Shown here piece by piece: positions 32,481 through 42,785 of a stretch of DNA of 64,000 bases (positions within the stretch are counted from its first letter, which is position 1; the number at the start of each line of letters is the position of its first letter). This DNA is from Prorocentrum cordatum (taxonomy: Eukaryota > Sar > Dinophyceae > Prorocentrales > Prorocentraceae), in assembly GCA_963575745.1 (NCBI GenBank), contig CAUYUJ010020687.1:69501-133500 (forward strand), read 5' to 3'. The translations under genes and the position numbers were made by a program. Under the pieces are notes generated by a model, which searched no databases, was not told the origin of the DNA, and worked only from the letters and a program-made list of their open reading frames with translations.

Positions 32481-33000
32481 GACGACGACAACAACAAACA
32501 ACGACAAAAACAACAATAACGCAACAAGCAGAATCCTCACCACGGATTCTAACTTTAGCCACGCATCCAGGGACTGTGAATGACCGCTCGGTCCCCTCAC
32601 TCTAACATGTACCTATATATGTGTACAAGATATATGTATGTGTGTATATATAAGTATTTCGGTGGGAGGCGTGGAGGCATGATCAGTCAGCATGCAATCG
32701 GCGCGGAATCGAGAGGTTGAGCATGGTCGGCTGCGCCAGGATGCTCCAGCCGCGCCCCGATAGTATCGGGCCGCACCAAGCCCGCTGGTACATCGAGACC
32801 GAATCGGATTGAACCCGCCAACCCGGGATCGAATCGAACCTATCAAATCGAAGTGGGCCGTGCGTGAAGGTACGCGGAGGCGCGAGCCTAACGGATAGGC
32901 CGAGTGGACCGCGACCAGCAGCAGCACGGAACCCCACACCTCCCAGTGACGTCGGGCGGCCCCCGTTCCCCCTCCGTGGTGAAGGGAATAGGGAGGAGGA
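32480..33000. other. Spacer, no gene seen
   Basis: Short AAC-rich stretch (32490-32520) and TATATGTGTA repeats (32600-32660); the remainder appears single-copy. Confidence 0.45.
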
Positions 33001-33072
33001 GAAGGAGGAGGAGGAGGAGGAGGAGGAGGAGAAGGAGCAGGGGGGGAGGAGGAGGAGGAGGAGGGGGAGGAG
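32994..33072. repeat. GGA triplet array
   Basis: Imperfect GGA/GAA array adjoining the degenerate repeats, just as the CCTCC tract adjoins their inverted counterpart at 12080-12110. Confidence 0.88.
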
Positions 33073-33400
33073 GAGACGAGTGTAAACCCAAGACTAATCA
33101 ACGACGTTGGAATGTACCCCCCTCCATTCTCCCTCTTCAGAGGCCCCTGCAGGGAATCATTTCCACTGCAGGAAGTGCCCCGTCGGGAGCCAGCCGCTTG
33201 AAGATACTGATGCGTGCCAAAACACCAGTCTCGTGATTCCAGCGCCACGAATCAACCTGATTGTTGCGTCTTGACGATCCTGAATGGTGCCAAAACACAG
33301 TTCATGGACTTCAACACCACGAATCCACGTACCTATTGCGCCCTGACCGTCCTGAGCCGTTCCCCAAAACAATGATGATACGTTAACCTTGAGAACCCGT
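33065..33400 (-). repeat. Inverted counterpart of 11751-12090
   Basis: On the minus strand the order is ~80-bp units with TTGATTCGTGGCGCTGGAAT and TGAAGTCCATGAAC, then CTGCAGGGGCCTCTGAAGAG and TTGGGTTTACACTCG. This matches 11751-12090 at roughly 65-75%. Confidence 0.68.
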
Positions 33401-33404
33401 CAAA

Positions 33405-33740
33405 CTCCTGCAATGTGTCCAGGGAATGCGCGTGGCGCTATGGCGATAGCCACATTTTGAAAACGAGCCGCCCTCAATCCGTCAAGCTCTGGTAAACATT
33501 TAAAACGAATGTGCGCGTCGCTGAGGCGGGAAACACATTTTGAAAACACGTCGCCCTCGATCCTTGAAGCCCCTGCTAACTTGTACAACATATGTGCACG
33601 GCGATAAAGCAGCAAAAGCATGTTGAAAACCACCCGCCATCAACCAGTAACGCTCTTGCAAATGTTTGAACGAATGTGCGCAGTGCTAAGGCGAGAGCCA
33701 CATTCTGAAAATCACTCGCCCTCCATCTGCGAACCCGCTG
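33405..33740 (-). repeat. ~85-bp minisatellite, four units, inverted relative to 10596-10830
   Basis: Minus-strand units carry ATGGAGGGCGAG or TTGAGGGCGG, TTTTCAAAATGTGGC, TCGCC, GCGC and ACATTCGTT, the same unit as at 10.6 kb. Confidence 0.85.
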
Positions 33741-34016
33741 CCAGATGTTAAGCCTCAAGCGGCTCACACACGGTAGAAATTTCAAGCGAAACGCCCGTCC
33801 CGCCTTTCGCACTGGACTCGGGGTGCGACAGGGACGAGTTATGAGAAGGAAAAGGTATTGAGGAGGATGAAGGGAAACAGGAGGAGGATCAATAATATAT
33901 GATTCGGGGTATCATGACCAGCGCGCAAGGCCCGACAGAAGGAGAACGGGGATACGATGGAGGAGGAACGGAGGAGAGACATGAGAAGAGAAGGGGCAGC
34001 ATGAAGGGGAAGGGGG

Positions 34017-34037
34017 CCGTAGCCACTTGGCCTCAAG
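34017..34037 (+). other. Spliced-leader-like relic
   Basis: CCGTAGCCACTTGGCCTCAA plus a final G agrees at 18 of 21 positions, without gaps, with the dinoflagellate spliced leader as I know it. A pair of ATGs starts 23 bases downstream (34061), opening a short frame with a hydrophobic N-terminus (MMLAVSLYSH). That frame then runs into repeats. I read this as a trace of a retroposed, trans-spliced mRNA, without claiming a gene. Confidence 0.5.
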
Positions 34038-34044
34038 TTGAAGC

Positions 34045-34107
34045 GCCACGCCCTAAGGTTATGATGCTTGCTGTTTCGTTATATTCCCACCTGCCCTTTA
34101 GGGCGTG
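34045..34107. repeat. 11-bp inverted repeat CCACGCCCTAA
   Basis: CCACGCCCTAA is mirrored by TTAGGGCGTGG across 41 bases, just after the leader-like relic. Confidence 0.75.
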
Positions 34108-34269
34108 GGTTGTCTATGGTGTTTTGTCGTCCATCTGCCTCTCTTTCCCGTCGGGGAGGGGTTTCTCATTGTTCCTTACTAGTATACACCCCCTCCCCCA
34201 CCCTGCTGGCGGCCAACCCGGAAACGTGCCGACTCCATGCAGGCCCTGCCCCCACCATCCCTCACAAAG

Positions 34270-34700
34270 AACTATAAAAAAACGCACTCTGCCTCCAAAT
34301 TTGAAGCATGCGCGGCCAACCCGATGTGCCCCCCCCAACCATCCTTGTCAAAAAAATGCAACATACACTTTGGGGCAAGGTCTTGAATCATGTTCGTGAG
34401 GCGAGCGATCACTTTGTATTGGTTTCGACACGGACGGCGGGGGTGTCAGAATACTCCCTGCTGTGCGCAGGGCTACCACCCCTGACAAAAAAACAATACA
34501 ACATGCACCTCGTGGTTAAATCTGGATCATGCGCGGCCATCCCGCGATCACTGTCAAGTGGCTTTTGACAGGGACGGCCCGGGTGGTGGCGCGTGGCCAG
34601 CTGTGCGCAGTCCGCAGGCCCACCAGATACAATGATGGGTATTGGCTTTTGACAAGGATGGCGGGGGCCGACATGTTTACCGATGTGTGCTGTCATGTGC
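34270..34700. repeat. Degenerate ~170-bp repeats
   Basis: Two to three units contain ACAAAAAAAYRCAACATRCAC, a TGAATCATG or TGGATCATG segment, GCGCGGCCA and TTTTGACARGGAYGG. Confidence 0.6.
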
Positions 34701-34704
34701 ACAG

Positions 34705-34915
34705 GCGCACCTGACGCACTCTGCACGTGCCCCGAACGTGGCGCACCTGGCGCGGCTGGAGTGTGCGGCGCACCTGGCGCACTCGGAACACGCGGCGCAT
34801 CTGGCGCACCAGGCGTGCATGGCAAGCTCGGGCCCCAGGGGTGCCTGGCGCGCGTGGCGCCCCTGGCACGCGTGGCGCACCTCGCCCAAACGTCGCGCAC
34901 CTGGGGTCGGCTCTG
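34705..34915. repeat. GCGCACCTGGCGCA repeats
   Basis: 12-18 bp units built on TGGCGCACC and GGCGTGG. Confidence 0.75.
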
Positions 34916-36642
34916 GTTCCCAGTAGCTGAACATCCAAAGACGACCGCTGAACATGAACAGGCCCAGGTGCCACGTATGCGTTGGGAGGGCGGGCGGGAG
35001 TGAGCCGCGAAGACCAGGCGCATCAAACCCCGCGACAGGCTCGGAACGGCGGCGCCGAAGTCCAGGGCGACCGCGGCTGGGCGGCCCGCCTGGGCGCGCG
35101 CGGCGTCGGATGGCACCCTGCCCGCCGCGCCCGACTCTAGAGCGCCCAGGCCGACGTCTCTCTTTCGGGCGCGAGGCCGCGTCGAGGGCGAGGGGCCCGC
35201 TCCGTCGGGGCGTTGAGCCGACGCGAGCATCGACAGCGGCGGCGACTATCCCGACGCCCGCGCCCCTCGAGCCCCGGGCCCCGGCCGCCGACGGGGCGCG
35301 CGAGGGGCCGAGCGAGACGGAGTCAGCGGGCTCCTCGCCGTCGGGGGGCCGCGCCTGGAGGGCGTCGCTCGGCGAGAGGGCCCACGCGGTGGCGCCGGAT
35401 GAAAACTTGAGCCCGGTGATCGAGGAGCTCCGCGCCGAGCGGGGCGCGCCATCGAGACCTGGCCCCGAGCGAAGAAGCCGACGAGCAGCGCGCCTGCGCC
35501 ACTCGGGAATGGGCGGGTCGCGATTGCTGAAATCGGGCTTCGAGATGTGCTCTGCGACAAAGCGCGTAGCGCGGGCGCGAGCGATCGGCTTCGCTGCGCA
35601 AGGAGGGCCCCTGGCGTCCGAGCAGCCGCGACGGCATGTAGAGGTCCGCCGCGGCAATGTCGTCGGCGTCGTCGGCGGCCTCGATGCCTTGCAGGGCAAG
35701 GCGTCTCGGCGACGGTGACCGGAGCCGGGCGCGCCGCTCTGGGGCGCGCAGCTGGCGGCGAAGACGTCGGCGAAGACAACGGCGGGCGAGCCCCCTGCCC
35801 CCGGCTGCCGTCGTCGCCGGTCGGCATGCTTTCGCTGGGCGGACTCGCCCCGCCGCTGAAACGCCGGCGCGTGGGCCAGGCAAGCTGGGCCCAGCGAGAT
35901 CGAGGGGGGAGTCGGCGACCGAGGGGCGGCGGCCGCGGAAGCGAGAAACACGGGCCGCGCCGTTGCGCCAGACGGCCCGAGCAATCTGCCCGGCCACCAG
36001 GAGTTGGGAGCCAGCGCAATCAGGAACATCGCGCACAGCACGGTCTCGGACTTCGCGCTCCAACTCGCGCGCGGAGCACTCCAGGAGGCGATCGGTCGCC
36101 AGCCTTGGAGCCGAGAGACAGCGTCGCGCTGGGGCGCGGAGGCGCCGGACTCGAAGTTGCGGCGCGGGAGCTTCCTGCAGTCGGGCGGCTTCTCCTGCCG
36201 CTAAACGAGAGTGCGCGCGCGCCGCGCGGTCGCTGGCCGCAGGCCCACTGCTCCGACAAGGCTTCGGGTAGTCCAGCGACTCGACGCGCCGCAATGATCT
36301 GGAACGCGGCCCGCCCAGGAAAACTGATCTGGACGCGGTCGACGATCGAGACTGAGCGGGCGACGGCATCGAAGTGCGCGGGCCCGTCAGAGGAGACTTC
36401 TGCGCACGGGGCAAGGAGGTGGATTCGCCGGGCAGCTCGCGCGCGCCGCCCTTCGCCCGCGGCAACCAGCCTCCTAGGAATGCGCGGCCAGAGAGGTGCC
36501 GTGGGCGCGAAGCTGAAGTCGCCGTGGATGACGACCGCGATCTTGGCGGGGCCATCCGGCGCCGCCCTGGAATCCGCTGGGGTGAGAAGCCCAGCGCGTC
36601 GGAGTTGATCAGAAAGGAAGGCGCGGTCGCGCACGCTGCACT

Positions 36643-36748
36643 GAAGTAGTCGGCGACCGCGGCAATCAAGCTGGAGGCGGAGCACACGGCCACGGACCAG
36701 CTCGCACGGTAGAGCAGCAGCAGGGCAGCGCGCAGAAGGGATGGTAGC
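36643..36748. repeat. 106-bp direct repeat left of family A copy 4
   Basis: AAGTAGTCGGCGACCGCGGC ... GCAGCAGCAGGGCAGCGCGC; the same 106 bp recurs at 36913-37018 with about 88% identity. Both copies are LINE coding sequence (minus-strand LLRAALLLLYRASWS in each). Confidence 0.88.
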
Positions 36749-36750
36749 AT

Positions 36751-36911
36751 TAGGTCGGGCCTGTTTTCCTACAGGAGGATTTGGGGCGAAAAATAGAAAA
36801 TACTAAAAGCATGTTCAGAAGATGCCCAAACATACTCAAACAATAATCCCCCTACTTTTTTGTTTGACTACTTTTGAATATTCCCCCCTGTAGAGGCACA
36901 GGCCCGACTTA
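36751..36911. mobile_element. Family A element, copy 4, inside the LINE relic
   Basis: TAGGTCGGGCCTGTTTTCC at the left and GAGGCACAGGCCCGACTTA at the right; 161 bp. Flanked by the 106-bp duplication. TA borders both TIRs. Confidence 0.9.
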
Positions 36912-36912
36912 C

Positions 36913-37018
36913 AAGTAGTCGGCGATCGCGGTAATCGAGCTGGAGACGAAGTGCACGGCCAGGGACCAGCTCGCGCGGTAGAGCAGCAGCAGGGCAGCGC
37001 GCAGCAGGGGCGGCAGCA
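36913..37018. repeat. 106-bp direct repeat right of family A copy 4
   Basis: Partner of 36643-36748. The unique LINE sequence continues to the right only, so this is presumably the original and the left copy is the duplicate, or the reverse on the other side. Confidence 0.88.
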
Positions 37019-38729
37019 GCGCCTCTCCTCGCCAACGAGTTCTCGCAGTGGCTGGAGCAGATGCGCAGGCCAAGGATAACGGCCGCAACAAAGTTCCGCA
37101 GCTGGATCGCATCTTGACGCAGTTCTCGCAGACAAGCCGCGCCGCTCGGGATATCTAGACGTTCGAAACACCTCCGCTTGCCAATTGGGTGCTTGCCCCG
37201 GCACTGGAACACCGCCCTCGCGGTCCAAATAGAGAAGGGTGCAATCGAAAAGCTGGCGCGCCCCCCGCGAAGGAGACGACGCAGCAGGCTAGAGGCCCCA
37301 CTCCGCCACGACGGGGGGGGGGGGCAGCGACCGCGGTCGCTGTGGTGGCGAGCTTCTGCTTCGGTAGTCAGAGCTTGGTGGTGAGGTTGTCGGCTCAATG
37401 CCAGGGGGAGGGAGTGCTCCCTGGTCCCGGGCTGATCCCGACGATGGGGCCCCCGCCGGCAGCGACGTAGCCGCGGCCCTTGTCCGCGAAGCAGCGCCTG
37501 GATGGGGTTGATCTGACTGGAGGCGTCGCGCAATCTTGCGGCCCCGCATCTCCGCGCGGATCTGGCGACGGCTTCTGCTGGGCCCCAGGTGAAGCGACGC
37601 GGCGAGCCCGTCCGCCGCCGTCGCCTCGGACTTCTGCCGCTGGCCTTGGCCGAGGCGCCAGGCTGCCAGGACCTTCGAGACTCGCCCAGCAGCGGGGGCC
37701 ACGGCTCTGGCGAATTGCGCGGTAAAGCTGCGGCGGGCGTCCTCCGCGGCTGCGGCGTGGAACTGATCTGCCGCGACGTCGAAGCCGACCGCCCAGTCGG
37801 AGATGACCTGTTTGACGTTGGCCTGGGGGGTGATCTTCTGGGCCACGATGCGGGCGAAAGTCGGGCTTGTGTTGCGCTCAAGGCCACCGGCGATGGCCAG
37901 AGGTTCTTCCGGGACGGTGCTGCCGACCTCGAAGATTTCATGTAGCTTCTTGATATCCGAGCGGAGGAAGGCGATGAAGAAGTTGTGGCCATCCAGGGGA
38001 TATTCTGCGGCGCGCATCCGCGCCGTGAAGCCGTCGATCTGCTCCAAGAGACGCCGATTCTGGCCATCAGTCCGTTTAGAAACAGGATCGTCCATCATTT
38101 AAGGAGATCCATAACACCTTCTGCGAGCTTCGCCGCGCTCGTGCAACGGGACTATAGCTGCTCAGCAAAGGGGTTGTCGGCCTCGTCGGCCGCGGACTTG
38201 ATGGTGTCGGCCATGGTCTGCTTGTACCCCTTGAGGACCCTGGCGGTCTCTTCCTTCGCCAGGTGGCGGAAGTATTCGGTCTGGCTGTCGTCGTCCTCGT
38301 CCCACATTCCCATGCCATCCGCATCGGCACCAATCAGTGTGAATAGAAGCAGGGACAGGAGCAGCTGCGGGGAGACCATCGGGAGGAAAACGTCAGGTTC
38401 ACCATGGACAGAAGAGCCAGAGGCGTCGCCAGCATCAAGAGGAAGTGCGCCGCCAGCTTCACGAGCCTTTTTTTTGCGATTCGTGCCCGCCTTGCTGCTG
38501 GGGCCGGACATCTTGACCTCAGGCATGACATTCGGCGACGCAAAAACGGGAAGTGCCTCCGCGTAGCCACACTGCTCAGCGCGAGAGACCCCGCGGGCTC
38601 GCGACGGCGGCGCAGCTCGCCGCGAGGATCGACGGTGCAAAAACACTGGGAGACTTTTCGCGGACTAGCGGTGTCCACTTGTTCGCCCGTGGGACACATG
38701 GTGTCTTGAGTCAAGATGGCGACGGAAAG

Positions 38730-38800
38730 GGACAGGAGGAAAAGGAGGAGGATGAAGAGGAGGAGGAGGAAGAGGAGGAGGGGGAGGAAAAGGATAAGGA
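38730..38800. repeat. GGA/GAAGAG tract
   Basis: Imperfect purine triplets over ~70 bp. Confidence 0.85.
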
Positions 38801-39784
38801 GCATGAAAAGGTCGATGCCGACGACGACGAAGATAAGGGCCGTCTGAACCGTTGTGCAAACACACGTGCGAGCACGACCCGTGCAGGTCAGACGTCTGAG
38901 ACCCCCACGGGGCCCGGAACTCGAAGGACGCCTGCAGCCAGGTGTTCCCAAACTGTGGGCCAAGCCCTCCAAATACTCGAAAAAATTGAATGTGAGGGTT
39001 TGTCATGTGCGGGCCTGTTGAAGCCAGTCTCCGATCCTGGGACTGTCAGGAAGCTAGTCAGGACGAACAGCAGGTCCGAGGGAGAGGCTCGAGAAGTCCG
39101 GGGCCCCGAGACTCGCAAATATCGAGCCGCCGGACGTGGAGGCCGAAAGGTACCGATACTGCTCCTCCCCGGACCTCTCCCGGGGGTGCGCTCTGACCAA
39201 GATTCCGAAGCGAATCCAACGGAGGCGACGGGGGCCTCCAAGGAGGCCCTGACAGGGGAATGCGAGGGAAGGGTCGCGGTATGGGTACCTCCCCCTCCTC
39301 TGATCAGGGGTGCGGGGGGGACGTCCGACACCCCTAGCGTGGGCCGGACCCGCATGGGTCGGGTACAGTCGGGGCGTTGACCTAAGGAACCATAAATAAG
39401 GAACGAAGCCCCTTTTTATCCCAAGGAATAACGCATAAGGAACGATAAATCATAAATAACGCATAAGGAACTGTAAAAAAACGCATGTAAAATCTAAGGA
39501 ACGACCAAACCCCTTTTGAAAAGTAAGTGTTCCTTACTCAAGCCGCTCACTGTATGCAAGCGGTCGCAGACTTGACCTGTCAGGTGTCGGGTGCGCGCGC
39601 TCCTGCGTGAGGCTCGGGGTCGGGGTCGCCGGAAGATGAGGTCACGATGAGAAGGGGCTACGCATCACAGCCCGAGGCATGTGCGCGGACGAGAGAGGGC
39701 CATGGAGAGTATATATATAGAGAGTACGACCGTACGAATCGTAGTAAAACTGAAAAATAAGGATGTTAGCCAGAGCAGCCCCAA
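38801..39784. other. Spacer with dispersed and short repeats, no gene seen
   Basis: 39030-39230 carries relatives of the 3-kb and 17.8-kb repeats. 39385-39530 has AAGGAACGATAAATC/CATAAGGAAC repeats. 39705-39722 is TATATATAGAGAG. Confidence 0.55.
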
Positions 39785-40120
39785 ACGACACGTTGTTGTC
39801 GGTCAGCGTGGTGCAATATCTGTGATGTAGGTCTGTGGTGCAATCTGCGTGGTGCAATATATGTGGTGTGAGCTACGCGATGTAAGCTATGTGGCGCAAT
39901 CTATGTGGTAGGAGCAAGAGTACGCATTTGTGCAATATGTGTGGTGTGAGATACGTGCTGCAAGCTACGCGGTGCAACCTATGTGGTACGAGCTAACGTA
40001 CCCACCTATGTTGTGCAACACATGTCGTGTAAGCTACGTGATGCAAGTTATGTGGTGCAGCCACTGCGGTGGGAGCTAAAGTACCAATCAATGTGGTGCA
40101 ATATATGTGGTGTGAATCAC
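39785..40120. repeat. TGTGGTGCAATCTATG minisatellite
   Basis: 14-17 bp units of GTGGTGCAAT, CTATGTGGT and GTGAGCTACG. The same unit occurs in reverse sense at 56110-56395 and in a short block at 42700-42785. Confidence 0.88.
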
Positions 40121-40224
40121 TTTGACTGTCTTGGAACTTTCCTCTCCATTGCTCGTGCAAACATCCCACCCTCCCACCCGCAACTTGGTCGCAAGACCTC
40201 TTAAGACCCTGACGGTAAGTTCCA

Positions 40225-40388
40225 CACGGCACTTGGCAACGACACCGACGCCGACGATGACAGCGACAACGACGATGACGACGACGCCAACGACCGACGA
40301 CGACTCCGACGACTTCGACGACGACGACAACGACGACGACGACGACACCGACGACGACGACGACGCCAGACGCCGACGACGACGACGC

Positions 40389-40424
<36 letters not shown>

Positions 40425-40505
40425 CGGCGACGACGACGCCAACGACGACGCCGACGACGACGACGGAGCCGACGACGACGACGACAACGACGACGACGAG
40501 AGCGA
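40225..40505. repeat. GAC triplet array
   Basis: CGA/GAC triplets with GCC and AAC variants. Asp, Arg or Thr frames arise on every phase. Confidence 0.92.
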
Positions 40506-41435
40506 CTTCAGCATCCGCGCGCGGCGGCCGTGCGCATGTGCCCCGCACGGTGTTCTTTATAAGAGATTGTGGCCCTGACAAGCGCGCGACCGATGTTAAA
40601 GGAGTTCGGCGCGAGCTGTTCGCATGACCGAAATATTGAAAAGCCATTGATGTTTTCAGGTAAAGCGCGCGGGTAGACATGTTGATTTGTTGTCCAGACG
40701 TGTCGAGGAGGCATGGAACGATTCGTGTGATTTCATGAGGCTAGGCCTTGAAGCAGTTGAACAAAAAGTGTGTTTGGAAGGATTTCAACATGCGCGCGCG
40801 GCGGCCGCGCGCATGTGCCCCGCATGGAATGTTTTACAAGGGGTTGCGGCCCTGGCAGGCGCACGACCGATGTTGAAGGCGTTCGGCGCGCGCGCATAAG
40901 TTGCTCGCGTGACAGAAATCTTGAAAACCAATGGGTTTTTCAGAACTCGGAATGCGCGCGCGGGTAGATTTGCTTGGTTTGCAGATTTATTCTCGAGGAT
41001 GTATGGGACGATTCGTGTGATTTCATGAAGCTCGGGGTTGAAACCACAATGTGTTGGCACCTGCACGCGCGGCAGCCGCGCGCATGTGCCCCGCTTTGTA
41101 TTTTAAACCAAGGGACTGTGGCCATGGCAGGCGCGCGGGAGTTGTTGAATGAGATCGACGCGCGCGCAAAAGTTGCCCAAGAAACCCGATGTGACAGGAA
41201 TGTTGAACAAAAACTTTGGTTTCCGAAAGATTCGGCAAGAGCGCGCGGGCAGATGATTCATTATTGTTGGTGAGAAAATCGTATGTTGTCAGAGGTTCTC
41301 TTGAAGCGGGATGTTGAAATTGTTGAAAACACAATGTGTTTGGACAGACTTCGACATGCGCGCGCAGCGGCCGTGCGCGTGCGTCCCGCATGGTATCTTT
41401 TAGGAGGGGTCCGTGAACAAGTGCTATATTACAGC
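40506..41435. repeat. ~280-bp satellite, about 3.5 monomers
   Basis: The monomers share GCGGCGGCCGCGCGCATGTG, CCCCGCATGG, GGCCCTGGCAGGCGC, TTCGTGTGATTTCATGA and a GCGCGCGGGTAGA segment. The palindromic core recurs at 40532, 40809, 41080 and 41375 (spacing 277, 271, 295). Each copy starts with a long GC palindrome. Confidence 0.88.
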
Positions 41436-41534
41436 AACAGGGTTCACCGTACAGTATTTTCGCAAGGGAGCCGACAGGGCACCGATACCGGCCGGGCTGG
41501 GATAGTATGAATTCAGACGTAAGGTGAACATAGG

Positions 41535-42030
41535 TTTTGCCTTTGCGTCGCTGACGACGACGATGACAACGCCGATGACGTCGACGACGCCGAGGACGAC
41601 GACGACGACGACGGCGACGCCGCCGACGACGACGCCGACGACGACGAAAAGGACGACGACGACGGCGACGCCGACGACGACGACGACGCAGACGACGACG
41701 AGGGAGGAGGGAGGACGACGACGGCGACAACGACGACAACGAGGGAGGAGGGAGGACGGCGACGACGCGAACGACGAAGAAGGAGGGAGGACGGCGACGC
41801 CGACGACGACAACGACGAGGGAGGAGGGAAGACGACGACGACGAAATAGGAGGGACAACGAAGAAACGCCGACGAAGACGACGAGGGAGGAAGGACGACC
41901 ACGGCGACAACGACGAAGGAATCGACGACGACGCCAAGACGACGACGACGAGGAAAGACAGAGGACGACGACGGCGACGACGACGACGACGATGGAGGAG
42001 GGAGGACGGCGACGACGACGACGACGTAAG
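41535..42030. repeat. GAC triplet array inside the satellite
   Basis: CGACGA triplets interrupted by GAGGGAGGAGGGAGGACG segments at irregular spacing. Confidence 0.9.
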
Positions 42031-42485
42031 AGCGCGCGCGCAAGCTTTTGTTGAAAATCCGTGTTGCGAAACCCTGTGTTTTTGTGTGTGAGTGTGCTTT
42101 GGGCACTCGATTTGGAAACCCTTCCGAAACCGAAGGTCCCTGAAGGATTTCGGCATGCGCGCGCGACGGCGCGCGCGTGCGCATTTCGTCGTACTCTTTC
42201 CCCTGCAGAGGGCATTCGAAAGATTTCGACATGCGCGCGCGAAGCCCGTTTGGTAGTATTTGTTTAGGAAATTCTTGAACAACCCATTGTTTTCGTAAGA
42301 TTTCGCAAGAGCGCGCGCCTAAGTTTTTTTAAGAAAATCAGTGTTGCGAAACACTGTGTTGTTGTATGTGTTTTAGGAAGTCGATCTTGAAAGCCTTCCG
42401 AAACCTAAGGTTTTTGACGGATTTCAGCATGCGCGCGCGACGACGCGCGCGTGCGCACTTCGTCACACTTTTTGCAATGACTGTT
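42031..42485. repeat. Further ~280-bp satellite copies, diverged
   Basis: Two units each contain TTTTGTGTGTGAG- or GTTGTATGTG-type segments, CCGAAACC, GGATTTCGGCATGCGCGCGC or GGATTTCAGCATGCGCGCGC, and GCGTGCGCA. Spacing is ~280 bp. Confidence 0.8.
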
Positions 42486-42699
42486 TGAAAACTCATGATG
42501 TTTGGTGGACGAGTGTGCACTAATAAAATTTGTTGCAGAGGATGGCGAGGGGCAACCATTCCGCTTTGGCTGGGGTAATTTGAGCTCACAGGTAGGATGG
42601 ACGTTGGGTCATAATCCAATGTGTTTTACATCGGTTCCCGGGGGGTCTTTAAGTTCGGGGGGGGGATAGAACTTATGTTCTTTTTAGAAAAGAGAACAT

Positions 42700-42785
42700 A
42701 TGCGGCACAATCTATGTGATGCAGTCCATGTGGTGAAAGACTATGTGGTACAATACATGTGGTGCAATCTATGTGGTGCCATCTA
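42700..42785. repeat. Short TGTGGTGCAATC block
   Basis: Five to six units of the minisatellite seen at 39785. Confidence 0.8.

Larger units (their letters stand above)
34990..38566 (-). pseudogene. Decayed LINE-like (non-LTR) retrotransposon
   Basis: Minus-strand frames in order: 38526-38152 (MSGPSSKAGTNRKKK ... ADGMGMWDEDDD ... VLKGYKQTMADTIKSAADEA), which ends in a stop where relatives, as I recall them, continue; 38098-37289 (LEQIDGFTARMRAAEYPLDG ... KKLHEIFEVG ... GPSRSRRQIRAEMRGRK); then an apurinic-type endonuclease-like part, 37050-36020, with LRLQLDYRDRRLL, IHGDFSF (for the expected GDFN) and PAHFDAVARSVSIVDRVQIS (for the expected DRVY/F). The final SDH motif is not recognisable, and the reverse-transcriptase region is not identifiable with confidence below 36000. 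The element is cut by frameshifts and by a family A insertion. The assignment rests on remembered dinoflagellate LINE proteins. Confidence 0.55.

Noticed and set aside
38556-38578. GTAGCCACACTGCTCAGCG as another spliced-leader relic
   Set aside because: Needs a gap and several mismatches; within chance expectation.
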